Below are positions 11,579 through 24,000 of a stretch of DNA of 64,000 nt, one piece after another. The stretch is from Symsagittifera roscoffensis. Taxonomy: Eukaryota; Xenacoelomorpha; Acoela; Convolutidae. The notes below the pieces were generated by a model, which saw nothing but the letters and a program-made list of their open reading frames with translations, ran no database searches and was not told the DNA's origin. The stretch lies in contig NC_087063.1 in NCBI RefSeq assembly GCF_963678635.1, forward strand, positions 1,156,287-1,220,286, in the 5' to 3' direction. Position 1 is the stretch's first letter, and each line of letters opens with the position of its first letter. The translations under genes and the position numbers were made by a program.

Positions 11579-11665
11579 TAACTCGAGGGGAGATTGTTCG
11601 GTTGATTGTTTGGTTGAACTCGAGGGTGGATTGTTCGGTTGAACTCGAGGGGGTATTGTTCGGTT
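11579..11665. repeat. short tandem repeat, unit about 24-29 bp
   Basis: Three copies of actcgaggg followed by attgttcggtt are arranged in tandem, with small insertions between them. Confidence 0.7.
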
Positions 11666-11769
11666 TTCAGATATCTTTGCCGTAAAATCGACTTTTTCAA
11701 AAAGTTTCCATTTTTACGTTGTCAAAGAAACAGGTTCTCTTAGTTTACTTTTTAAAGTTAAGCTTCATA

Positions 11770-11822
11770 AATGTCGTTATGGAGATCAGCTAGGCGTTAT
11801 GGTTCGATTCCAGTCGGGTCTG
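11770..11822 (+). repeat. tRNA-like fragment with B-box
   Basis: GGTTCGATTCC at 11801-11811 fits a pol III B-box and a T-arm/loop, and gtcgggtc follows. An intact tRNA cloverleaf with acceptor pairing is not evident, so this is more likely a SINE head or tRNA relic than a working tRNA gene. Confidence 0.3.
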
Positions 11823-11825
11823 TTT

Positions 11826-12591
11826 TTTTGTGAAAACTGAATAATATCGAAAGTTTTAATCTTTCGTGACTGCTAATTTTTGTCGACTTAGGTTCCGCAG
11901 AAAGGTTCCTCATTGTAAAGTTCGAAGCGCATTTTCGAAGCTCATTGTAATTTTTTTAATGGTGCGGGTAATTTTGCCACAGAAATTTTTTGTCTTTTTT
12001 TACAATTTTTGTAACTTTTTTGACAAAAAAAATATATATTTTTTTCAATTTTTGATTTGTCTTTTCATTTGCTGGTAATCACAGTCATTCCTTTTTTAAT
12101 TGCAAGTGATGCGAAGCTCCGCTTCGCCTCTGTGTCAAAATTGACTTTATTTTTGATTTGATTTTCATAATTGACTTGCGTCGGAATATTCCGTGGTACC
12201 TACAGAGCAATCTGCTATCCTTGTTTGAATAAGTTTCAATCCTTGTTTCGAACCTTGTCATTGCTTAACACTAACTACCCGGGATGAACTCTCTCACAGT
12301 TGCTACAGAGCAGGAGGTTTGTGCGGGACAGTTGCACGGTCTCCAGCATATTTCACCTAAGATTTATTTTAGAAAATTCTGCAGTTTTGATAACTGATTT
12401 GACTGACTGCTCTTTGTTTTTCTTAATGCGTGAACAATTTCCCATTTGTTCGAAAAGCCATCATTAAAAATTGCAAAGATATACAGCCTTATGATCGCAA
12501 TTTGAATTTTGATAACGTTTTTGCAAAGTAAGTATTGTTATATATTATGATTAATTTTGTGAGATTTTCTTGAAAAAATTCGCATGATCAC
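11826..12591. other. non-coding stretch, possibly SINE body
   Basis: No gene recognised. The palindrome gcgaagctccgcttcgc lies at about 12111-12127. The segment 12110-12180 resembles 555-620, supporting a shared repeat. Confidence 0.4.
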
Positions 12592-12955
12592 CAGTATATT
12601 TAGGGGGGCTATGGGGCGGACACCCCCTCCTCAGGGATTTGAGCCCCTGCCGACCAAAAGTCCCCCTTTGTACTATTTTGAGATATCCATTTTTGGTTGA
12701 CGGACCCTAAAATTTGTCTAAGGGCGCCTTTGGCGCCAATTTAGACTAATTTTGAGAGGCGAGTGCGCCAAAAAATCGCAATTTTTTTGGTCAGAATTTT
12801 CCAAAAAGTCCCTAAAAACGCTTTTTTTGGTCTGTTTTTTTTGTTGCTTAAGGTTTTGTCGAAATGAGGTCTTTATAATGATTTCGAAGAGCTCAGATAA
12901 TCAGTTTGGCCGATCTAAAAAAAGGTCAAAATTTTCTTGAAAATCCGCCCTCCCA
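12592..12955 (-). mobile_element. hAT-like MITE, copy a (inverted)
   Basis: Begins CAGTATATTTAGGGGGG, the variable end of the family, and runs through gtactattttgagatatcca, ggcgcctttggcgcc and ggtcaaaat to aatccgccc. The outer terminus on the right is degraded. No target duplication is visible. Confidence 0.7.
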
Positions 12956-14240
12956 TCGCGTAAAACTAAAGTATTATTTAAAACGGCGCCAAAATTATTC
13001 TAATTATATCAAATTAAGAAACAACAGTTGCTATGAAATTAAAGATTGTGTTACACAACAGGAACGATAAATTTTTGAGTGAACAAGATAATTTTGCAAT
13101 CACTCCAAACACTAGTTATGAATCTTTCATCTGATGTGGTACCCTAATCTCTCGATCAAGAAATTTATTTGGTCTGAAAAAAGGCTGATCGCTTGATTAT
13201 GGATGAAAAATTTTAATCAAAATACAGCAGACATCTTTGGTTCAAGTTTTAAACAGCTTTTTACGATCCCAATACGTTCTCTTAAGAATCCCGACCCCAA
13301 ATGATCAACATCTAAACAATCATTCTGCAGCTCAGCCAGATGAACTCTCCAGTCAAGTATGATCAGGAACAGTTCTTATAAAATAGACTCGAAGTTCCCA
13401 GCCACCCAACTGTCCCGACTTCCCAGCTGCTCATAATGCGTCAAGCTTTTCAATTGTATCCATAACGCCACCTCTGTTTTTTTCATAGACTGTTTCTTTG
13501 GCCGATCAAAATCGTGAAAACGGTTAAACTCATGTCGTTTACATGAAAAAATGTCGGTCGCACCCCCCAAACTTTGGCCCAACGACAATAACAAGGCTTA
13601 AAAAGTGTAAAATGGACTTATCAACAAGAACCTAAAAATGGTGAAAATACAAAGTGAATTCTGAAAAGATTTTAAATCTCACAAGTAAAAAATGCAAACA
13701 AAAATTTGATTCGTCTCATAATGCGACATTTGCTGAGAGAAACCCTTATCGCGCTATTTTTTAAGTGTTGAAAAAAATGTATGCATCATTGTCAGTTTTA
13801 ATTATAATGCATAAATAGTTTTTTTTTTGCTTTTATTCTTAATTATTTATTGAATTTTTCACGAAACTTCCAATCTTATATCGAATTATTTCCCAAAATT
13901 CGCTGTTAATTGAGTTTTTTTTCTTTTTAATTAAAAAAAAATACTTGAAAATCAAAAAAGCAAACATGAAAACTGAAAACATCAATACTTATACTTGACA
14001 ACTTTTGAAAAAAAAATATTTTTGCAAATATTCTCCTTCTAATACTTTTTTTGTTCCACTGCTGAATTCAATAGTTGTACTCAAATGGCAAAGTGCCATT
14101 TGTATCAAAGTTCAAAAATACCAAAATGAAAGATTGGTTGCGTTTGTGCCGAAACTATTCAACTCGAATTCTGATTGGTTAATTTTGGAGCCAATAATTG
14201 ATTAAACTACTTGCTAATTGCTGAAGCAGCTAAAACACCG
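12956..14240. other. non-coding stretch
   Basis: No exon or recognised repeat. A 72-codon minus-strand frame at 13376-13594 has no recognisable domain. Confidence 0.5.
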
Positions 14241-14242
14241 GA

Positions 14243-14258
14243 GGGGGGGGGGGGGGGG
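14243..14258 (+). repeat. G16 homopolymer
   Basis: Sixteen consecutive G. It is followed by a stretch with agcagtgccaaaa and later ggcactgttgaacaa (about 14876), both shared with the 54.2-54.8 kb region. The 14.24-14.95 kb interval may therefore be another copy of that repeat. Confidence 0.75.
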
Positions 14259-15199
14259 CGTTTAGCAGTGCCAAAACTGAAAATGTATTCAATGGTGCCA
14301 AAAATTGAGGATATTCGAAAAATTTTAAGTTCTGTTTGCGAATTATAACAAAACCGGGAAGAAAATTTTTTCAGAAAAATTTATGACGCAGCGCTTGGGG
14401 AATTTTTGCTTGTGTAACAAGCGGGACCAATGTAAATCGTGGCGTCCCTCATGATAGAGGGACCGAACGTCGGAAATTTATTTCCAATCATTTTCAGCCC
14501 ATCAAAAGAAAGTATTCGAAAATCTCAAAGAAATTGTGAAAAACTCAAAGAAAGCGAAGTGGGGTAATGGAATTTCACCCCGATTTGGGAAATGAAAAAT
14601 AAAACAACGTTTTTTGTGTATATCTGAACGAATTGTGCTTCTATATTTCATTTTCAATTTCAAATGGCCTAGGTTTTTGCGCAACAGTCATTTAGCCAAT
14701 AGAAACGTCAAACGATTCTGATTGGTTAAAAAACTTCGCATCATTCGGTCCCTTGATCATGAGATCAACCGCCAACTAAAAGGGCCAATTTTGACTTTTC
14801 AAGTTTCGTCGAATTGAATTAACTTACTTGTCAGTTATTTGGGATTAGTAAAAACAATATTCAAATTAATTTTTGGCACTGTTGAACAACATTTTTTTCG
14901 GCACTCTTGTGCTTCGGTTGTATACTGTTGTCCTGCCCCGAACCGCCTAAGCAACAAAATAAGGACCATCGCAGTTTGCTAACAGAAGCTAGGACTGTGT
15001 TCGAAATCAGAGCCAGTTATCGCTTCACCGGCTATCTTAAACCGAATAAATCTGTTTAGTAGTCTAAGAGCAATTGAACAGTTTTTGGTACATAAGCGAC
15101 CGAATTTTCAATTTGGTACAAACGGGAATTGATTTTTCTTTTTGGTTCTTTGTACATACCCACCTATATAACAGTCCAAAAATCATTTTATTAAAAAAA

Positions 15200-15742
15200 A
15201 ACAAGATTGCTCGTATCAGGGCGAAGCCCTGAATGTTCCGACTGCTTTTAAGGTTTATGGAGCAGTAATAACATAAATACCATTAACAAATTAAATGTAA
15301 TAAAAAAAAACGAATTTTTTTTCTCTAAAATTTGAATTTTTTTTCTATGAAAATCATCTTCCCATACGCATATTAAGTACAAAATGATAGATTTCGCTCC
15401 TTGTAACAAATCAATTATGGCAAATAAGCGTCTTTCAACCAATTTGGAACGATTTCAAAGACGGATTAACTCTCCGCTTACGCGTTAATAGCGCGAAATA
15501 TATCGCGCGTTAATTGTCGAAAGCTGGCCAAAAGGACAATCTTTAAACCCCCATAGTTTTACAATAAGTGATCACAGGTGAAATATCGTTTCAAATTTGA
15601 GCTCAGGACAACAATAGCTTTCGAGTGATATCAAAAAATTCCGTCAAAAATGGCTAGTTAAAATGTGGAAGTTTGTCTGAAGAAAAAAAGCCCACCACGA
15701 GCACAAATATTCCGTTACTTTCGTATCGAAAGTAGGAACAAA
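15200..15742 (+). mobile_element. Helentron-like non-autonomous element, copy 2
   Basis: A near-complete plus-oriented copy. It starts aacaagattgctcgtatcag with the hairpin CAGGGCGAAGCCCTG, then AATGTTCCGACTGC. The internal palindromic block around gcgttaatagcgcg lies near 15481-15513. It ends TTCCGTTACTTTCGTATCGA followed by aagtaggaacaa, a hairpin with the sub-terminal repeat. Confidence 0.8.
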
Positions 15743-16068
15743 GCTAACTTTGGACCGTTAATCTCATTCGAATGAAAAACCGTTCCAATTTTAAGCGCAG
15801 TCAAGCAAGCGTTCACTTCTGGCTATTCCTACACGCTGGCCACATAAATCTTAACATATCGGTTAATTCGTGCTATGACTAGTTCAGAACGATTTAATAA
15901 ACTGACAGCATGAAAAAGACTCCCTTTTTTGTCATATAGCGTTTAATTTATTTTCTTCGTCCTTTCGTCTTAATAGTTTAATTAGGGTTCGATAAAATTA
16001 AGTTAAAACGCTTTTCAACTCAATTCCTAGCAAAATTGAAAAAAGAATTGTATATTGAGCTTATTTTT

Positions 16069-16598
16069 AACAAAACTGCTCGTATCAAGGCGAAGCCCTG
16101 GATGTTCAGACTGCCTTTTGAGGTTTCTTGAGCAGTAATAACAAAAAAATTAAATATAATAAAAAAAATGATTTTTTTTTTTCTAAAATTTGAAAATTTT
16201 TATGAAAATAATCCCCCCACACGCCATATAAAGTACAAAAAGATAGATTTCGCTCCTATTATTATATCAATAATGGCATATAAGCTTTCTTGAACCAATT
16301 TGGAACGATTTCTAAGGCGGATTAAATCTCCGCTTGCGCGTTAATAGCGCGAAATATATCGCGCGTTAATTGTTCCAAATTGGCCAAAATTGCAATGTTT
16401 AAACCCCCATACCTTTACGAACGAAAAATGGTCACAGGTGAAACATCTTTTCAAATTTAAGCTCAGTACAACAATAGCTTTTGAATGATATAAAAAAAAT
16501 TCCGTCAAAAATGGCTAGTTAAAAAATCGAAATTTGTCTAAAAAAAAACCCACCCCGAGCACAAATATTCCTTACTTTCGTATCGAAAGTCGGAACAA
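16069..16598 (+). mobile_element. Helentron-like non-autonomous element, copy 3
   Basis: Same structure as copy 2: left hairpin in tcaaggcgaagccctgga, internal gcgcgaaatatatcgcgc (about 16348-16365), right hairpin ACTTTCGTATCGAAAGT and terminal cggaacaa. It lies about 330 bases after copy 2 in the same orientation. Confidence 0.8.
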
Positions 16599-17828
16599 TA
16601 ATGCATTTTCAATGTGAGTTTCAAAAATTAAAAACAGCAACAGCTAATGAAGAAAAAGAGCACACAAAAAAAACAAAAAAAATCAAATCTTTAATTTTGG
16701 CAAAACTTGTGTTTTTCGTAACTCGCAGCCGCCGAATGTTTTCTGGGGCACGCTCAACCCTCCGACATTAGGCAATTAAGAGTAAAATGCTCGCATACGG
16801 GTGTTCAGATGAGAAAACAAAAAGTTTAATTGAAATACCAGAACTTTCATTTTCATAGCAGCTTTCGCAGTTTTAGCGTTATTACAATCTAAGCTTTATG
16901 TTTTTATTTTATACCGATGCGTTTGATACTGAGATCGCTAACTTGGTCCAAAAAATTGTTAGGATTATGGCAGCTGCGGAAAATTGAAAATTGTTTTGTT
17001 CAATCGTATTGAACTAAAACATTTTTTAAGAGCAAAAAATTTTCTTCAGTGTAATCACGGAATTCCGCGGTATTTTTCGTGTTTGAAAAGTGTTAGAAAA
17101 ATAATTAATTTGAAGAATAGAATGTACTAAACATTGGAAGCAGTTTGCACACACTTTAACTTTTACTGGAAATCGAGAAGTGAGTTTTAGAGCACTTTAA
17201 TCAATTAGAACTACAAAAGTTGACATTGAAATACAGCGAAGAGATTTTGGCCTACTTAAATAGCATTTATTTAATACAATATTTGATGCATTTTTGGGGA
17301 AAAATGTGATATGAACATTGAAAGGGTAGCTTCTTTTTTGGATAGCTGCTCAGTTTTTTGGGTTCCTTTCCTTTCTAGAATTGCCGTCACTTTTCATGGA
17401 CCTTTCAGTCTCGCCTCCGTCACTGAAACAAACAACTTTCTATTTAAAAAGAAACTTTCACCGCTTTGGCAAAAACAGAAATTACAATTCTGTTTACTTC
17501 TCAGAATAATCTATGAGGGCACTAGCATTTATAACTAGCAGCAATTTCTGTTTGATGAGGACTTAAGTGTGTATAATAAGTTGTACGGTGGAAAAACGAT
17601 TGAGAAAATTAAAGGTTTGGCCAGAAAAATTCCAACAGGGAAGTGTCGTAAATTTCACCTGCAGTTCATAAAAATTTGGCCGAAAAAGAGTTTTTTACTC
17701 GTTCAAGAGATTTCTAAAAGTAAAATTAGCCGATCCGAGAAATTGGCCAACGAGGAGGACAAGACAGCCTATGATTTCGAAAGGTGGGATGAACATAAAA
17801 GGAACAACATACGAGAGTCGTTCAGTTT
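16599..17828. other. non-coding region 3' of the CEP126-like gene
   Basis: Contains the presumed 3' flank or UTR of the minus-strand CEP126-like gene. On that strand an AATAAA-type signal would correspond to tttatt at 17266-17271, about 560 bases past the stop. Plus-strand frames at 17311-17538 and 17569-17832 show no domains and are not called. Confidence 0.4.
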
Positions 17829-18040
17829 CTAAGGAGGAAAGTGAAATGAAAGAAAAGAGGTACGTTTGAGTTTGTTGTTGAGGTGTTCGAGTGACATCAT
17901 CAGCTTCTGTTCCTCCAGAGACAGCTGGGTGACGTTTCTTCTGGACTGCAGCTGGCGCAGGATGTCCTCAATCTGGCCCTCACTCAGAGACATGTTGGAC
18001 AGGTCCTCGGCCGCCACGAACTGCGCCAGACTGTTCGTCA
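17829..18040 (-). CDS. CEP126: CEP126-like exon 9 (C-terminus)
   Basis: Acceptor GTTCCAG. Encodes VTNSLAQFVAAEDLSNMSLS, GQIEDILRQLQ and LSLEEQKLMMSLEHLNNKL, the most family-diagnostic part. Read straight through, the frame ends KRTSFLSFHFPP and TAG at 17829-17831. A donor-like AAAC|GTACCT at 17864 leaves open a further unseen exon, as the human protein extends about 40 residues beyond this helix. Confidence 0.8.
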
Positions 18041-21000
18041 CTGGAACGAAACCGAAAGAGGATAAAATAATTGCTAACATTCTTAAATAGTCAGTGAAAT
18101 CAGAGGATTCTCCTACTCAGGGCGGATCTAGGATTTTCTTGAGGGGGGTGCGGATTTTCAAAAAAATTGTCCACTTTTTAGGCCAACCAAATTGAGTTTC
18201 TGAACTCTCCCAAATCACTGTAATGACCGTATTTTGACTGAAATTTCTTCCCCGCAGAAAAATTTTAAAAAACGGGCCAAAAATGGCGTTTTTAGGCGCT
18301 TTTTAGAAAATTTTCACCAAAAAATTGCGTTTTCGGCGCTCCCTCCCCCTCAAAATAAGTACATATAGGCGCCTAAGGACAAACATGTTAGTTTGACAAT
18401 CATGCTCGACAAGATCGGTTTGACTTCTTTTTCGAACTTAATTTTTTACTTCTACAATATTTGACTCCGTCTTAGCCGATTTGCTTTGTGAACCAAAGGT
18501 ACAGGTACAACTATGGATAAATTTTTTAACTAATACTGCCTTATCTAACCATGTGGTTTTCGCCCCATGAATGTAAATAGAGCGAAAACTGGACGATGGA
18601 TTATGCAAAAGCATTCGAACATAGCCAAAACAGAATTGGAAAAATTTCAATGAACCAAAAAAACCAAACAATAAATTTTTTGAATTTCGAAAAAAAAACA
18701 TATCATGTAAAAATTATTTTAAATTTCCAACATTTACTGATAGGCACTTTTGTAACCTGATTTGAGAAAACAAGATCAAAATTGATTTTTATTCCACGGG
18801 AAAATTTGAAAATTATGGAAACTAACAGTCATTCACGTTTATTTCCGCCATTTGCACTTTCAAAAAAAAGCGTAGTAATTTGCCTTCCTTTTAGTAAAAG
18901 AATTCGAAAAAAAACCTTTAAAGAACAGAACTTTTAAGTGTCTTTGCTGCGTTTATTGACACTTAAAAGAAATCTGAGGCGTTGATGAAAAAGTATAACC
19001 TCATTCAACATTGATCTAGAAAAAATTATCTGTTGTTCTTTAAATTTTTTACCCCAATTTGTGTATGAAATTTTGTCTTTTTCAGATTGAACGACTTGAA
19101 TTTTCAACTGAAGCTGTTTCAAGTTAAGAACTTTAACACCACAGTATTTCAACAAGTCACATTTCTGAGATGTATCAAAATCTCTTTTAATTGAAGTTTG
19201 ATTCAGTGTTAATGTACAAAAGTAACGCTTTCTATAGGTCTTTTGCAGGACAAATCTAAAAAAACGGTTCACCCTCGAAAGTGGTTTTCAGCGGCTTGAT
19301 TTTAAAAATTTCTAGTGTCAATGAATTAAGTGAAAGTTTTAATTATGTAGTTTTTTCATTTTTTCCGAGAACAGGTTGAAAAATTGTCAGTTTTATGTTT
19401 TGGCGGCTTTACTTTTCATATCTTGTTATGTTCGCGCTCTTATTCATTCAAAATATGGAATGCAAAACATTCTCTGCAATAATTAGAAAGGAATGACGCA
19501 AAAGCTTGTCAAGACTTAAAGTTTGAAAAGTGGATTTAAATTTTAAGTTTTTGCAGTGGAGTAAGAAACATACTTATAGGTCCAATTTTTTCAAATTTAT
19601 ATGCTTTTATCAAAACTAGTATTTAAGGCAAAACTATTTTGAATTGCAGAAGAAATTGGTCTGATATTTTCTTATTTGAACCACAGAAGTTGAAACATTT
19701 GTCAACAAAATCTAGCCATTTTTTGTTTTCATCTCAGAAAGAATGAACATTTTTGTAAAAAAACTTTGAGTCATGATAAATTTTTGCGCCATCACTTATT
19801 TGTTATTGGCTAGCTTAACTTGACTTTTATTTACTGAACACACTGGATAGTGAAACCTGCAAAATATCAAAATCGAAAGCGCTAAATAAATTAGAAGTTT
19901 TAAAATAAAACAAATAACGCGACCTAAGAAAAAGATTTTGTTGTGTGCAGTAACAGTAAAAAAAACTTCGATATAAAAACGATCATCCTTCGAGAAACTT
20001 TAAGGTTCCAATCTGATAATAATTGCAGCAATTTGACGGAAACGCTTTGTTACCTTCATTTGGAATTATTTTCAGTGCGTATATAAATTGGAAACAAAAC
20101 TGCTCGTTACAGGGCGAAGCCTTGAATCTAGCGGCGACTGCATTTTAACGTCTTTGAACCAACAAAGTGAAAAAACTGATTTTTTTTTTAAATTCTCCCC
20201 ACACGCTATGCCACGTACAAATTGATGTTCTTAGCTTCTGGTAATGAAGAAATAACACTCAAAATTTTGCCTCAGTTCCATTTGGAACAATTTATGAGCA
20301 GATTAAATAGCCACTTAGGCGCTAGTAGCACGAATATTTCGCATGTTAATTGTCCCAAATTAGCCAAATTGGCTGTTTTGAAACCCCAATAATTTTTTGA
20401 CAGAAAACTACAATGAAAATTCATTTAAAATAGGAGTTTAGCACGTGAATATCTTTCAGATGGTAAAAAAAATTTTATTCAAAAAAGGCTAGTTAAGAAG
20501 TCGAAACTGGTCTGGAGAAAAAACCGCCCCGAGCACAAACATTCTCGCTCTTTCTTCGAAAGTCGGAACAACAAAGCGCGCATAAGTTAAAGTTAGTGTT
20601 AAGTCTGAAACTTCCAATAACCCCCGTGCCCTCAGGGAGAAATAATAATAAATGAACAATAGTATTTTTCATTTATAGCAGAGCAAATTATATTTATATA
20701 GTACAAAAACCGCTTTAAATAACACAAACTTTCAACACAATGCTTAAAAGATTAAAAAACAAATCAAGCTGGCTAAATTTTAGCAACCAACGTGTTTATG
20801 AATCAAAGTTCAATTTCAGGCTACTTTTTGAAAAAAAACCGTCGCATTCGTGAGGTGCCAATAATGGGAAAAAAATTGGGGAAAATCGTCTCTTAATCCA
20901 CCCCTTAGCTTTTGACGCAAAAAAGCCCATCCTTTGCGTTATTTTATTACAACCCATTTTGCTGAAATATTCCAGGACAGAAGCAGAAGGGTACGAAAAA

Positions 21001-24000
21001 CTGCAGCTGAATTGCATTGCCATCCACCAAGTGCATCAAAAAGGTATTGTTTTTTTCAGCTTATCAACATTAAAAACAAGGAAATCGTTTTTCCACCGCA
21101 ATAAAATCTATCGATGCTTGTTATCTTGTCTTGTCTTTGCTGTATTTCGATTTAAAAATGACTCTAGACTGTGTGAATCTCGTTTAAGATTCCACATGGT
21201 GTAATGTTGGTAACTGAAGCTTGAAAAAAAAACAGTACCTTTTGTCTGAGTATGCAAAAATCAAGCCGCCAGATCAAAAGTTAACAAAACGTGCTTTCCA
21301 ATATGCGATAAATTTTTAGCATTTTAAAATAATGGCCTGCGAATAATTGAATAGAAACTTTTGTTTTTCATGAGATTCAGATGAAGTTCGTATAGTGACG
21401 AATAAGTAAAATCCACTTCGATTTTTTTGTTTACACTTGAACTATATCGAGCACGTCACAGCTTCAATGTTGGCAAGTTTGTAGGCCTCTGATGTGTTGT
21501 TTACCTGTATCGGGAGGCTGTTGTTTGTTCTGTTGTGTTTTGTGTGACGCAGACGAAGAGGAGAAAGTGGCCGCAGAAGAAGAGGATTTAGGAACAACTC
21601 CAGGGAACTAAAAAGAAAACAAATACATTAATTGGAGGTCAAACAATAAGAGAGGTTAATTGCCATGAATTGTTTTAATTTTGGTCCAATTTTCAGCGTC
21701 AGCTATTGAATAGAACAGAACGGTTTAGAACAGCGTTCATAAGAATTGCTATTCAAGACGATTTATCCACAAATAAAATGACCAATATACGAGCAGTTCA
21801 GCTCCTTATGAAGAACCGCTGTTGTGCCCCTGCTAAAAAGTTCATGCATTTTTGGATAATTTTCTTTGCAGAGTAATGTTGCCTCACCATCATGCAACGT
21901 GCACGGATTATGGTGGGTCTCGTACCTCTGACCTTTCGTTTGAGAGGCGGAGACGTAACCACTTCAACACCGCTCACGTCCTTCAACACCGCTATTGTTT
22001 TAAACAGGTTTACAACAGCGGTTCGCCGTGATGAGCTGTACAGCTCTTGTGTTGGTCCGTTCCCCCGTGGATAAATGGTCTTAATTGTTTTTATCTCATG
22101 AAATTCTGATGAAATGGCACCTTTGAATTCAAGAAATTGGTGTCGAAATAACATATGTGATGATGATGATGATGATGTGGTTGTACAGACAAGAATTTTT
22201 TCAAATCTTGGCACCACTAATTGACAGCTTTATCTGGTCCCTTTTTCCTAATTGACAAGTTCTTGAATTCGGAGATAATCTTAGCATGATCTTATAAGCT
22301 TTTTCATTTCCAGGAGAATATTTTGATTGAAATATTATTGAACGCAGTAGAAAAAAATCTAATCCCAGACTGGATTTTTCTGAGAGTTTTGCCAAAAAAA
22401 GATCTTAATTTCTGCTAATCGAGGTTTTTGCGCTGTTATTATAAACAAAAAAACATTAGATTAGTTTGGTCAAACTTTCTCAACAATGCTATAATTCTTC
22501 AAGAGGAAAACTTTTGGTCAAAAACTAACATTTTTTCGGCAATCAACTAACATTTTCAAAACTAGCAATGCCGTAAGAAAAACTTATAATGAATAATAAA
22601 ACTGAGCATCGTTATTATAGTTTTATGAAAAATAGTACTCATAACCAAAACAAGCAGTTGTTGATTCAACACATTCATATATTCAAAACATGTTAAACCG
22701 TAGTTTGACAGAACTCGTCCATTATTTTTGTAATCAAAAACAGTTTGATAGAGACTTCAGAAAGACTGCTTGATTGTAAGCTTCTCGCAAAACATCGAAT
22801 CTTCAAATTAATGAAAGCCATGCTCTTTGATATTAAAGTTTGTTTTCACAATTTAATATAAAGCAAAGCGCATTATTCTACCTTGAAGGCAAAACATCAC
22901 AAACACAAATACCGATACAACAAAAAGAGTTTTCAAAAAGAGGCGGATAAGCAGAGCTTTCTGATCGCTTGCAAACCGAACAAAAAACAGTTCTTGAAAA
23001 AGCAATGACAAATGGTTTGCTCAGATATTACGTGAAAAAGGTCGTGCTGTTATCTCAGCCAGTTTAAACTTTAATTTACCCCAGGCGCAGATCAAGGAAC
23101 TTCTCGAGGGGGGGGGGGGGGGGGGGGGATTTTCAAAAAAAAATGGAAAACTTTGTCGACCTTTCGACCAAATTGATTTTCTGAGCTCTCCTAAACCACT
23201 ATAAAAACACTAGTTTTGCCAAATTTTCTGTGCCGCAGGCAAATTTTTGAAACTTTTGAGAAATTTCGACCAAAAAACCGCGTTTTTTCGGAGAGCGCTG
23301 CCCCCTCAAAAATAGTATAGATTGGCGCCAAAGGCGCCTTTAGAAAAATTTTAGGGTCAGTTAGCCAAAAATGGATATCTTAAAATAGTACAAAGAGGGG
23401 ACCCTTTGAGTCGGCAGGGGGTAGAATCCCTGAAGGGAGGTAGCGTCCACCCTCCCCGCCCCCCTAAATCCGCTACTGATTTACCCAATAATAATGCAAT
23501 CCGTCGGATTCACAAATCTGCAAAATGTAATACAGTTCAAAAGAGCCGAATAGTTGAAAATAACATATCGACCAGAACCAGCATCCGAATCATATCGTGG
23601 AATATGCTATAAGTATCTCATATCAAAATCAACCCCTTTTTGACAACTTGCGCAACTTAATTGACCCTCAAAGAATCAACTTTTGCATGGCAAATTGGTT
23701 TAATTATCGAAAGTAAAGAAATTTTCACAAAGCTAAGACACAAAGTCATGACGTTAATCTAGTAGCCAAAATCATGTAACACAAATCATGTAATACACAT
23801 CTAGTAACACACCAAGCACAAACTTTATGAAACACGAGTTTCACAAAATTAAATACACGACGCATGTTGGAGAAGTTTTTGAGTGCAAAAATTAGATCAA
23901 ATCCGCTGATTTTGACTTATACTGAAAATCTTGTTTCTTTAAAATTCTTCGATTTAAATACCCATTTTTTGGGCTTTTTAATAAGCACTTTTGCTACGTA

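Noticed and set aside
11770-11822. Functional tRNA gene
   Set aside because: A B-box is present, but no acceptor stem or anticodon arm can be paired convincingly.
17569-17832. 87-codon basic plus-strand frame
   Set aside because: It lies opposite the 3' flank of the CEP126-like gene and lacks any recognised motif or splice context.
21798-22217. 139-codon minus-strand frame
   Set aside because: It covers an inverted-repeat MITE and a gat microsatellite; no domain.
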